Assembly: GCA_023634235.1 (NCBI GenBank) | Contig: JAMKCF010000082.1 | Span: 1 to 64,000, forward strand | Reading direction: 5' to 3' | DNA: 64,000 nucleotides | From: Pisaster brevispinus | Lineage: Eukaryota; Echinodermata; Asteroidea; Forcipulatida; Asteriidae | Shown: positions 22,962-33,895 of the stretch, piece by piece | Position numbering within the stretch: the first letter of the stretch is position 1 | How the letters are laid out: every line of letters starts with the position of its first letter | Notes under the pieces: model-generated | Seen by the model: only the letters and a program-made list of their open reading frames with translations | Told to the model about the DNA's origin: nothing | Database searches by the model: none | Translations under genes and position numbers: made by a program

Positions 22962-24261
22962 TCACATCACCCCAGGGCAATATCGAATCTGCACAATTTT
23001 AGTACCACTGTAAAGCCCGTTTCAAGGGCTCCCTCTCCCGTGAGTTTGGGGTCGCTGACGATTCTGTAGGCGAGGCGAGCGGCCTGGATGTTAGGCCTAC
23101 CCCTAAGAAAAATTGAAAAAAAAAACAAAAAAAAAAACCCAGAAGCAAGGTCGTGCCGGCAGGGGTCATGGCCCAAAATAAAAGTGCGGTGAATTTGGGA
23201 ATAACTCCCGATCTAGGAGGGCTAGAGGGATGATTTTTTGGCCTGACTCTGCCTTAGGTATCCCTGCATCCGAAAATTAGACTTTTACGGCCGTTGCGGG
23301 CAGGCTTCACACCGGAAAAGACCAGCAAGCGGGGACACTCCGAAAGCCCCGCAAAACATCAACGTGATGTTGCTGTAAAAAGACACAAATACAAAATAAG
23401 GAGGGTCACATCACCCCAGGGCAATATCGAATCTGCACAATTTTAGTACCACTGTAAAGCCCGTTTCAAGGGCTCCCTCTCCCGTGAGTTTGGGGTCGCT
23501 GACGATTCTGTAGGCGAGGCGAGCGGCCTGGATGTTAGGCCCACCCCTTAGAGAAATAAGAAAACAAAAACCAGGGGTAATGGCCCAAAATAAAAGTGCG
23601 GTGATTTTGGGAATAAGTCCCGATCTAGGAGGGCTAGAGAGATGATTTTTTACCTGACTCTGCCTTAGGTATCCCTGCATCCGAAAATTAGACTTTTACG
23701 GCCGTTGCGGGCAGGCTTCACACCGGAAAAGACCAGCAAGCGGGGACACTCCGAAAGCCCTCCAAAACATCAACTTGATTTTGCTGTAAAAAGACACAAA
23801 TACAAAATAAGGAGGGTCACATCACCCCCAGGGCAATATCGAATCTGCACAATTTTAGTACCACTGTAAAGCCCGTTTCAAGGGCTCCCTCTCCCGTGAG
23901 TTTGGGGTTGCTGACGATTCTGTAGGCGAGGCGAGCGGCCTGGATGTTAGGCCTACCCCTAAGAAAAATTGAAAAAAAAAACAAAAAAAAAAACCCAGAA
24001 GCAAGGTCGTGCCGGCAGGGGTCATGGCCCAAAATAAAAGTGCGGTGAATTTGGGAATAACTCCCGATCTAGGAGGGCTAGAGGGATGATTTTTTGGCCT
24101 GACTCTGCCTTAGGTATCCCTGCATCCGAAAATTTAACTTTTACGGCCGTTGCGGGCAGGCTTCACACCGGAAAAGACCAGCAAGCGGGGACACTCCGAA
24201 AGCCCCCCAAAACATCAACTTGATTTTGCTGTAAAAAGACACAAATACAAAATAAGGAGTG

Positions 24262-24619
24262 TCACATCACCCCCAGGGCAATATCGAATCTGCACAATTT
24301 TAGTACCACTGTACCCGTTTCAAGGGCTCCCTCTCCCGTGAGTTTGGGGTCGCTGACGATTCTGTAGGCGAGGCGAGCGGCCTGGATGTTAGGCCCACCC
24401 CTAAGAGAAATTGAATAAGTCCCGATCTAGGAGGGCTAGAGAGATGATTTTTTTACCTGACTCTGCCTTAGGTATCCCTGCATCCGAAAATTAGACTTTT
24501 ACGGCCGTTGCGGGCAGGCTTCACACCGGAAAAGACCAGCAAGCGGGGACACTCCGAAAGCCCCGCAAAACATCAACGTGATGTTGCTGTAAAAAGACAC
24601 AAATACAAAATAAGGAGGG
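24262..24619 (+). repeat. Second copy of the shortened 358-bp monomer
   Basis: It carries the same ctgtacccg and the same gaaattg/aataag join (near 24414) as the 22604 monomer, 1,658 bp downstream. The deletions therefore predate amplification of this HOR. Confidence 0.9.
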
Positions 24620-26364
24620 TCACATCACCCCAGGGCAATATCGAATCTGCACAATTTTAGTACCACTGTAAAGCCCGTTTCAAGGGCTCCCTCTCCCGTG
24701 AGTTTGGGGTCGCTGACGATTCTGTAGGCGAGGCGAGCGGCCTGGATGTTAGGCCTACCCCTAAGAAAAATTGAAAAAAAAAACAAAAAAAAAAACCCAG
24801 AAGCAAGGTCGTGCCGGCAGGGGTCATGGCCCAAAATAAAAGTGCGGTGAATTTGGGAATAACTCCCGATCTAGGAGGGCTAGAGGGATGATTTTTTGGC
24901 CTGACTCTGCCTTAGGTATCCCTGCATCCGAAAATTAGACTTTTACGGCCGTTGCGGGCAGGCTTCACACCGGAAAAGACCAGCAAGCGGGGACACTCCG
25001 AAAGCCCCGCAAAACATCAACGTGATGTTGCTGTAAAAAGACACAAATACAAAATAAGGAGGGTCACATCACCCCAGGGCAATATCGAATCTGCACAATT
25101 TTAGTACCACTGTAAAGCCCGTTTCAAGGGCTCCCTCTCCCGTGAGTTTGGGGTCGCTGACGATTCTGTAGGCGAGGCGAGCGGCCTGGATGTTAGGCCC
25201 ACCCCTTAGAGAAATAAGAAAACAAAAACCAGGGGTAATGGCCCAAAATAAAAGTGCGGTGATTTTGGGAATAAGTCCCGATCTAGGAGGGCTAGAGAGA
25301 TGATTTTTTACCTGACTCTGCCTTAGGTATCCCTGCATCCGAAAATTAGACTTTTACGGCCGTTGCGGGCAGGCTTCACACCGGAAAAGACCAGCAAGCG
25401 GGGACACTCCGAAAGCCCTCCAAAACATCAACTTGATTTTGCTGTAAAAAGACACAAATACAAAATAAGGAGGGTCACATCACCCCCAGGGCAATATCGA
25501 ATCTGCACAATTTTAGTACCACTGTAAAGCCCGTTTCAAGGGCTCCCTCTCCCGTGAGTTTGGGGTTGCTGACGATTCTGTAGGCGAGGCGAGCGGCCTG
25601 GATGTTAGGCCTACCCCTAAGAAAAATTGAAAAAAAAAACAAAAAAAAAAACCCAGAAGCAAGGTCGTGCCGGCAGGGGTCATGGCCCAAAATAAAAGTG
25701 CGGTGAATTTGGGAATAACTCCCGATCTAGGAGGGCTAGAGGGATGATTTTTTGGCCTGACTCTGCCTTAGGTATCCCTGCATCCGAAAATTTAACTTTT
25801 ACGGCCGTTGCGGGCAGGCTTCACACCGGAAAAGACCAGCAAGCGGGGACACTCCGAAAGCCCCCCAAAACATCAACTTGATTTTGCTGTAAAAAGACAC
25901 AAATACAAAATAAGGAGGGTCACATCACCCCCAGGGCAATATCGAATCTGCACAATTTTAGTACCACTGTAAAGCCCGTTTCAAGGGCTCCCTCTCCCGT
26001 GAGTTTGGGGTTGCTGACGATTCTGTAGGCGAGGCGAGCGGCCTGGATGTTAGGCCTACCCCTAAGAAAAATTGAAAAAAAAAACAAAAAAAAAAACCCA
26101 GAAGCAAGGTCGTGCCGGCAGGGGTCATGGCCCAAAATAAAAGTGCGGTGAATTTGGGAATAACTCCCGATCTAGGAGGGCTAGAGGGATGATTTTTTGG
26201 CCTGACTCTGCCTTAGGTATCCCTGCATCCGAAAATTTAACTTTTACGGCCGTTGCGGGCAGGCTTCACACCGGAAAAGACCAGCAAGCGGGGACACTCC
26301 GAAAGCCCCCCAAAACATCAACTTGATTTTGCTGTAAAAAGACACAAATACAAAATAAGGAGGG

Positions 26365-27590
26365 TCACATCACCCCCAGGGCAATATCGAATCTGCACAA
26401 TTTTAGTACCACTGTAAAGCCCGTTTCAAGGGCTCCCTCTCCCGTGAGTTTGGGGTCACTGACGATTCTGTAGGCGAGGCGAGCGGCCTGGATGTTAGGA
26501 CTACCCCTAAAAAAAATTGAAAAAAAAAAAAAAAAAAAAAAAAAACCAGAAGCAAGGTCGTGCCGGCAGGGGTCATGGCCCAAAATAAAAGTGCGGTGAA
26601 TTTGGGAATAACTCCCGATCTAGGAGGGCTAGAGGGATGATTTTTTGGCCTGACTCTGCCTTAGGTATCCCTGCATCCGAAAATTAGACTTTTACGGCCG
26701 TTGTGGCCCAGGGCAATATCGAATCTGCACAATTTAAGTACCACTGTAAAGCCCGTTTCAAGGGCTCCCTCTCCCGTGAGTTTGGGGTCGCTGACGATTC
26801 TGTAGGCGAGGCGAGCGGCCTGGATGTTAGGCCTACCCCTAAGAAAAATTGAAAAAAAAACCAAAAAAAAACCCCCCCAGAAGCAAGGTCGTGCCGGCAG
26901 GGGTCATGGCCCAAAATAAAAGTGCGGTGAATTTGGGAATAACTCCCGATCTAGGAGGGCTAGAGGGATGATTTTTTGGCCTGACTCTGCCTTAGGTATC
27001 CCTGCATCCGAAAATTAGACTTTTACGGCCGTTGCGGGCAGGCTTCACACCGGAAAAGACCAGCAAGCGGGGACACTCCGAAAGCCCCCCAAAACATCAA
27101 CTTGATTTTGCTGTTAAAAGACACAAATACAAAATAAGGAGGGTCACATCACCCCCAGGGCAATATCGAATCTGCACAATTTTAGTACCACTGTAAAGCC
27201 CGTTTCAAGGGCTCCCTCTCCCGTGAGTTTGGGGTCGCTGACGATTCTGTAGGCGAGGCGAGCGGCCTGGATGTTAGGCCTACCCCTAAGAAAAATTGAA
27301 AAAAAAAACAAAAAAAAAAAAACCCAGAAGCAAGGTCGTGCCGGCAGGGGTCATGGCCCAAAATAAAAGTGCGGTGAATTTGGGAATAACTCCCGATCTA
27401 GGAGGGCGATAGGGATGATTTTTTGGCCTGACTCTGCCTTAGGTATCCCTGCATCCGAAAATTAGACTTTTACGGCCGTTGCGGGCAGGCTTCACACCGG
27501 AAAAGACCAGCAAGCGGGGACACTCCGAAAGCCCCGCAAAACATCAACGTGATTTTGCTGTAAAAAGACACAAATACAAAATAAGGAGGG
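26365..27590 (+). repeat. Module M, partial copy (offset 7,600 bp)
   Basis: Monomer 26365 A (ggactacccctaaaaa), the truncated A with junction ttgtggccca at 26701, and 27144 A (ctgttaaaag) repeat 18765-19990 at +7,600. Near its end 27144 carries gcatccgaaaattag as 17489 does, where 19544 has aaaactag, and the next monomer is the 17940 type. So the M copy switches template within the 27144 monomer, between roughly 27,320 and 27,470. Confidence 0.85.
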
Positions 27591-30500
27591 TCACATCACC
27601 CCGAGGGCAATATCGAATCTGCACAATTTTAGTACCACTGTAAAGCCCGTTTCAAGGGCTCCCTCTCCCGTGAGTTTGGGGTCGCTGACGATTCTGTAGG
27701 CGAGGCGAGCGGCCTCGATGTTAGGCCCACCCCTTAGAGAAATAGGAAAACAAAAACCAGGGGTAATGGCCCAAAATAAAAGTGCGGTGATTTTGGGAAT
27801 AAGTCCCGATCTAGGAGGGCTAGAGAGATGATTTTTTTACCTGACTCTGCCTTAGGTATTCTTGCATCCGAAAATTAGACTTTTACGGCCGTTGCGGGCA
27901 GGCTTCACACCGGAAAAGACCAGCAAGCGGGACACTCCGAAAGCCCCGCAAAACATCAACGTGATTTTGCTGTAAAAAGACACAAATACAAAATAAGGAG
28001 GGTCACATCACCCCCAGGGCAATATCGAATCTGCACAATTTTAGTACCACTGTAAAGCCCGTTTCAAGGGCTCCCTCTCCCGTGAGTTTGGGGTCGCTGA
28101 CGATTCTGTAGGCGAGGCGAGCGGCCTGGATGTTAGGCCCACCCCTTAGAGAAATAGGAAAACAAAAACCAGGGGTCATGGCCAAAAATAAAAGTGCGGT
28201 GATTTTGGGAATAAGTCCCGATCTAGGAGGGCTAGAGAGATGATTTTTTTACCTGACTCTGCCTTAGGTATCCCTGCATCCGAAAATTAGACTTTTACGG
28301 CCGTTGCGGGCAGGCTTCACACCGGAAAAGACCAGCAAGCGGGAACACTCCGAAAGCCCCCCAAAACATCAACTTGATTTTGCTGTAAAAAGACACAAAT
28401 ACAAAATAAGGAGGGTCACATCACCCCCAGGGCAATATCGAATCTGCACAATTTTAGTACCACTGTAAAGCCCGTTTCAAGGGCTCCCTCTCCCGTGAGT
28501 TTGGGGTCACTGACGATTCTGTAGGCGAGGCGAGCGGCCTGGATGTTAGGACTACCCCTAAAAAAAATTGAAAAAAAAACAAAAAAAAAAAAAAAAAACA
28601 GAAGCAAGGTCGTGCCGGCAGGGGTCATGGCCCAAAATAAAAGTGCGGTGAATTTGGGAATAACTCCCGATCTAGGAGGGCTAGAGGGATGATTTTTTGG
28701 CCTGACTCTGCCTTAGGTATCCCTGCATCCGAAAATTAGACTTTTACGGCCGTTGTGGCCCAGGGCAATATCGAATCTGCACAATTTAAGTACCACTGTA
28801 AAGCCCGTTTCAAGGGCTCCCTCTCCCGTGAGTTTGGGGTCGCTGACGATTCTGTAGGCGAGGCGAGCGGCCTGGATGTTAGGCCTACCCCTAAGAAAAA
28901 TTGAAAAAAAAACCAAAAACCCCCCCCCCCCAGAAGCAAGGTCGTGCCGGCAGGGGTCATGGCCCAAAATAAAAGTGCGGTGAATTTGGGAATAACTCCC
29001 GATCTAGGAGGGCTAGAGGGATGATTTTTTGGCCTGACTCTGCCTTAGGTATCCCTGCATCCGAAAATTAGACTTTTACGGCCGTTGCGGGCAGGCTTCA
29101 CACCGGAAAAGACCAGCAAGCGGGGACACTCCGAAAGCCCCCCAAAACATCAACTTGATTTTGCTGTTAAAAGACACAAATACAAAATAAGGAGGGTCAC
29201 ATCACCCCCAGGGCAATATCGAATCTGCACAATTTTAGTACCACTGTAAAGCCCGTTTCAAGGGCTCCCTCTCCCGTGAGTTTGGGGTCGCTGACGATTC
29301 TGTAGGCGAGGCGAGCGGCCTGGATGTTAGGCCTACCCCTAAGAAAAATTGAAAAAAAAAACAAAAAAAAAAAAACCCAGAAGCAAGGTCGTGCCGGCAG
29401 GGGTCATGGCCCAAAATAAAAGTGCGGTGAATTTGGGAATAACTCCCGATCTAGGAGGGCGATAGGGATGATTTTTTGGCCTGACTCTGCCTTAGGTATC
29501 CCTGCATCCGAAAACTAGACTTTTACGGCCGTTGCGGGCAGGCTTCACACCGGAAAAGACCAGCAAGCGGGGACACTCCGAAAGCCCCGCAAAACATCAA
29601 CGTGATTTTGCTGTAAAAAGACACAAATACAAAATGAGGAGGGTCACATCACCCCCAGGGCAATATCGAATCTGCACAATTTTAGTACCACTGTAAAGCC
29701 CGTTTCAAGGGCTCCCTCTCCCGTGAGTTTGGAGTCGCTGACGATTCTGTAGGCGAGGCGAGCGGCCTGGATGTTAGGCCTACCCCTAAGAAAAATAGAA
29801 AAAAAAAAAAAAAAAAAAACCAAGAAGCAAGGTCGTGCCGGCAGGGGTCATGGCCCAAAATAAAAGTGCGGTGAATTTGGGAATAACTCCCGATCTAGGA
29901 GGGCTAGAGGGATGATTTTTTGGCCTGACTCTGCCTTAGGTATCCCTGCATCCGAAAATTAGACTTTTACGGCCGTTGCGGGCAGGCTTGACACCAGAAA
30001 AGACCAGCAAGCGGGGACACTCCGAAAGCCCCGCAAAACATCAACGTGATTTTGCTGTAAAAAGACACAAATACAAAATAAGGAGGGTCACATCACCCCC
30101 AGGGCAATATCGAATCTGCACAATTTTAGTACCACTGTAAAGCCCGTTTCAAGGGCTCCCTCTCCCGTGAGTTTGGGGTTGCTGACGATTCTGTAGGCGA
30201 GGCGAGCGGCCTGAATGTTAGGCCCACCCCTTAGAGAAATAGGAAAACAAAAACCAGGGGTAATGGCCCAAAATAAAAGTGCGGTGATTTTGGGAATAAG
30301 TCCCGATCTAGGAGGGCTAGAGAGATGATTTTTTTACCTGACTCTGCCTTAGGTATCCCTGCATCCGAAAATTAGACTTTTACGGCCGTTGCGGGCAGGC
30401 TTCACACCGGAAAAGACCAGCAAGCGGGGACACTCCGAAAGCCCCCCAAAACATCAACTTGATTTTGCTGTAAAAAGACACAAATACAAAATAAGGAGGG

Positions 30501-31811
30501 TCACATCACCCCCAGGGCAATATCGAATCTGCACAATTTTAGTACCACTGTAAAGCCCGTTTCAAGGGCTCCCTCTCCCGTGAGTTTGGGGTTGCTGACG
30601 ATTCTGTAGGCGAGGCGAGCGGCCTGGATGTTAGGCCCACCCCTTAGAGAAATAGGAAAACAAAAACCAGGGGTAATGGCCCAAAATAAAAGTGCGGTGA
30701 TTTTGGGAATAAGTCCCGATCTAGGAGGGCTAGAGAGATGATTTTTTTACCTGACTCTGCCTTAGGTATCCCTGCATCCGAAAATTAGACTTTTACGGCC
30801 GTTGCGGGCAGGCTTCACACCGGAAAAGACCAGCAAGCGGGGACACTCCGAAAGCCCCCAAAACATCAACTTGATTTTGCTGTAAAAAGACACAAATACA
30901 AAATAAGGAGGGTCACATCACCCCCAGGGCAATATCGAATCTGCACAATTTTAGTACCACTGTAAAGCCCGTTTCAAGGGCTCCCTCTCCCGTGAGTTTG
31001 GGGTTGCTGACGATTCTGTAGGCGAGGCGAGCGGCCTGGATGTTAGGCCTACCCCTAAGAAAAATAGAAAAAAAAACAAAAAAACAAAAAAAACCAAGAA
31101 GCAAGGTCGTGCCGGCAGGGGTCATGGCCCAAAATAAAAGTGCGGTGAATTTGGGAATAACTCCCGATCTAGGAGGGCTAGAGGGATGATTTTTTGGCCT
31201 GACTCTGCCTTAGGTATCCCTGCATCCGAAAATTAGACTTTTACGGCCGTTGCGGGCAGGCTTCACACCTGAAAAGACCAGCAAGCGGGGACACTCCGAA
31301 AGCCCCGCAAAACATCAACGTGATTTTGCTGTAAAAAGACACAAATACAAAATAAGGAGGGTCACATCACCCCCAGGGCAATATCGAATCTGCACAATTT
31401 TAGTACCACTGTAAAGCCCGTTTCAAGTGCTCCCTCTCCCGTGAGTTTGGGGTCGCTGACGATTCTGTAGGCGAGGCGAGCGGCCTGGATGTTAGGCCTT
31501 CCCCTAAGAAAAATTGAAAAAAAAAAAAAAAAAAAAAAAAAAACCCAGAAGCAAGGTCGTGCCGGCAGGGGTCATGGCGCAAAATAAAAGTGCGGTGAAT
31601 TTGGGAATAAGTCCCGATCTAGGAGGGCTAGAGAGATGATTTTTTTACCTGACTCTGCCTTAGGTATCCCTGCATCCGAAAATTAGACTTTTACGGCCGT
31701 TGCGGGCAGGCTTCACACCGGAAAAGACCAGCAAGCGGGGACACTCCGAAAGCCCCCCAAAACATCAACTTGATTTTGCTGTAAAAAGACACAAATACAA
31801 AATAAGGAGGG
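27591..31811 (+). repeat. Module M, second long copy (offset ~9,652 bp)
   Basis: Monomers 27591 B, 28003 B, 28416 A plus truncated A (781 bp, junction at 28753), 29197 A, 29644 A, 30088 B, 30501 B, 30913 A and 31362 A repeat 17940-22158 in the same order with the same linked variants. Seen differences are small: a longer C run (12 C at 28920-28931), ctgaatgttagg at 30213, and gcctta-ggtatcc at 31,660 where the first copy lacks one g (near 22,010). The match ends before 22,040/31,700. Confidence 0.9.
28910..28935 (+). repeat. Expanded C run next to an A-tract
   Basis: The class A tract here reads A9, cc, A5 and then 12 C. Sister copies have about 8 C at 19271-19278 and 7 C at 26872-26878 and near 32319-32325, with longer A parts. 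Other A monomers have ccc. This suggests slippage of the C run, accompanied by A/C interchange, since duplication. Base-calling error in a long homopolymer is an alternative. Confidence 0.75.
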
Positions 31812-33895
31812 TCACATCACCCCCAGGGCAATATCGAATCTGCACAATTTTAGTACCACTGTAAAGCCCGTTTCAAGGGCTCCCTCTCCCGTGAGTTTGG
31901 GGTCACTGACGATTCTGTAGGCGAGGCGAGCGGCCTGGATGTTAGGACTACCCCTAAAAAAAATTGAAAAAAAAAAAAAAAAAAAAAAAAAACCAGAAGC
32001 AAGGTCGTGCCGGCAGGGGTCATGGCCCAAAATAAAAGTGCGGTGAATTTGGGAATAACTCCCGATCTAGGAGGGCTAGAGGGATGATTTTTTGGCCTGA
32101 CTCTGCCTTAGGTATCCCTGCATCCGAAAATTAGACTTTTACGGCCGTTGTGGCCCAGGGCAATATCGAATCTGCACAATTTAAGTACCACTGTAAAGCC
32201 CGTTTCAAGGGCTCCCTCTCCCGTGAGTTTGGGGTCGCTGACGATTCTGTAGGCGAGGCGAGCGGCCTGGATGTTAGGCCTACCCCTAAGAAAAATTGAA
32301 AAAAAAACCAAAAAAAAACCCCCCCAGAAGCAAGGTCGTGCCGGCAGGGGTCATGGCCCAAAATAAAAGTGCGGTGAATTTGGGAATAACTCCCGATCTA
32401 GGAGGGCTAGAGGGATGATTTTTTGGCCTGACTCTGCCTTAGGTATCCCTGCATCCGAAAATTAGACTTTTACGGCCGTTGCGGGCAGGCTTCACACCGG
32501 AAAAGACCAGCAAGCGGGGACACTCCGAAAGCCCCCCAAAACATCAACTTGATTTTGCTGTTAAAAGACACAAATACAAAATAAGGAGGGTCACATCACC
32601 CCCAGGGCAATATCGAATCTGCACAATTTTAGTACCACTGTAAAGCCCGTTTCAAGGGCTCCCTCTCCCGTGAGTTTGGGGTCGCTGACGATTCTGTAGG
32701 CGAGGCGAGCGGCCTGGATGTTAGGCCTACCCCTAAGAAAAATTGAAAAAAAAAACAAAAAAAAAAAAACCCAGAAGCAAGGTCGTGCCGGCAGGGGTCA
32801 TGGCCCAAAATAAAAGTGCGGTGAATTTGGGAATAACTCCCGATCTAGGAGGGCGATAGGGATGATTTTTTGGCCTGACTCTGCCTTAGGTATCCCTGCA
32901 TCCGAAAACTAGACTTTTACGGCCGTTGCGGGCAGGCTTCACACCGGAAAAGACCAGCAAGCGGGGACACTCCGAAAGCCCCGCAAAACATCAACGTGAT
33001 TTTGCTGTAAAAAGACACAAATACAAAATGAGGAGGGTCACATCACCCCCAGGGCAATATCGAATCTGCACAATTTTAGTACCACTGTAAAGCCCGTTTC
33101 AAGGGCTCCCTCTCCCGTGAGTTTGGAGTCGCTGACGATTCTGTAGGCGAGGCGAGCGGCCTGGATGTTAGGCCTACCCCTAAGAAAAATAGAAAAAAAA
33201 AAAAAAAAAAAAAACCAAGAAGCAAGGTCGTGCCGGCAGGGGTCATGGCCCAAAATAAAAGTGCGGTGAATTTGGGAATAACTCCCGATCTAGGAGGGCT
33301 AGAGGGATGATTTTTTGGCCTGACTCTGCCTTAGGTATCCCTGCATCCGAAAATTAGACTTTTACGGCCGTTGCGGGCAGGCTTGACACCAGAAAAGACC
33401 AGCAAGCGGGGACACTCCGAAAGCCCCGCAAAACATCAACGTGATTTTGCTGTAAAAAGACACAAATACAAAATAAGGAGGGTCACATCACCCCCAGGGC
33501 AATATCGAATCTGCACAATTTTAGTACCACTGTAAAGCCCGTTTCAAGGGCTCCCTCTCCCGTGAGTTTGGGGTTGCTGACGATTCTGTAGGCGAGGCGA
33601 GCGGCCTGGATGTTAGGCCCACCCCTTAGAGAAATAGGAAAACAAAAACCAGGGGTAATGGCCCAAAATAAAAGTGCGGTGATTTTGGGAATAAGTCCCG
33701 ATCTAGGAGGGCTAGAGAGATGATTTTTTTACCTGACTCTGCCTTAGGTATCCCTGCATCCGAAAATTAGACTTTTACGGCCGTTGCGGGCAGGCTTCAC
33801 ACCGGAAAAGACCAGCAAGCGGGGACACTCCGAAAGCCCCCCAAAACATCAACTTGATTTTGCTGTAAAAAGACACAAATACAAAATAAGGAGGG
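31812..33895 (+). repeat. Module M, third partial copy (offset 13,047 bp)
   Basis: Monomers 31812 A plus truncated A (junction ttgtggccca at 32148), 32591 A, 33038 A and 33483 B repeat 18765-20848 at a constant +13,047 bp, including ctgttaaaag, aaaactag, aaaatgagg, tttggagtcg and cttgacaccagaaa. After the 33483 monomer the sequence leaves the module: the next monomer is class A where the first copy has class B. Confidence 0.9.

Larger units (their letters stand above)
22159..26364 (+). repeat. Four-monomer HOR of 1,658 bp, two full copies plus a partial
   Basis: Copy 1 has monomers 22159 A (445), 22604 shortened (358), 22962 A (444) and 23406 B (411). Copy 2 is 23817, 24262, 24620 and 25064 with the same lengths. 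Then come 25475 A and 25920 A, which repeat the first monomer type. Markers recurring at exactly 1,658 bp include aaaatttaactttt (22474, 24132), aaggagtgtcac (22595, 24253), cgtgatgttgc and aaataagaaaac. Each unit contains the same doubly deleted monomer. Near identity of the two copies indicates recent unequal exchange. Confidence 0.92.
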
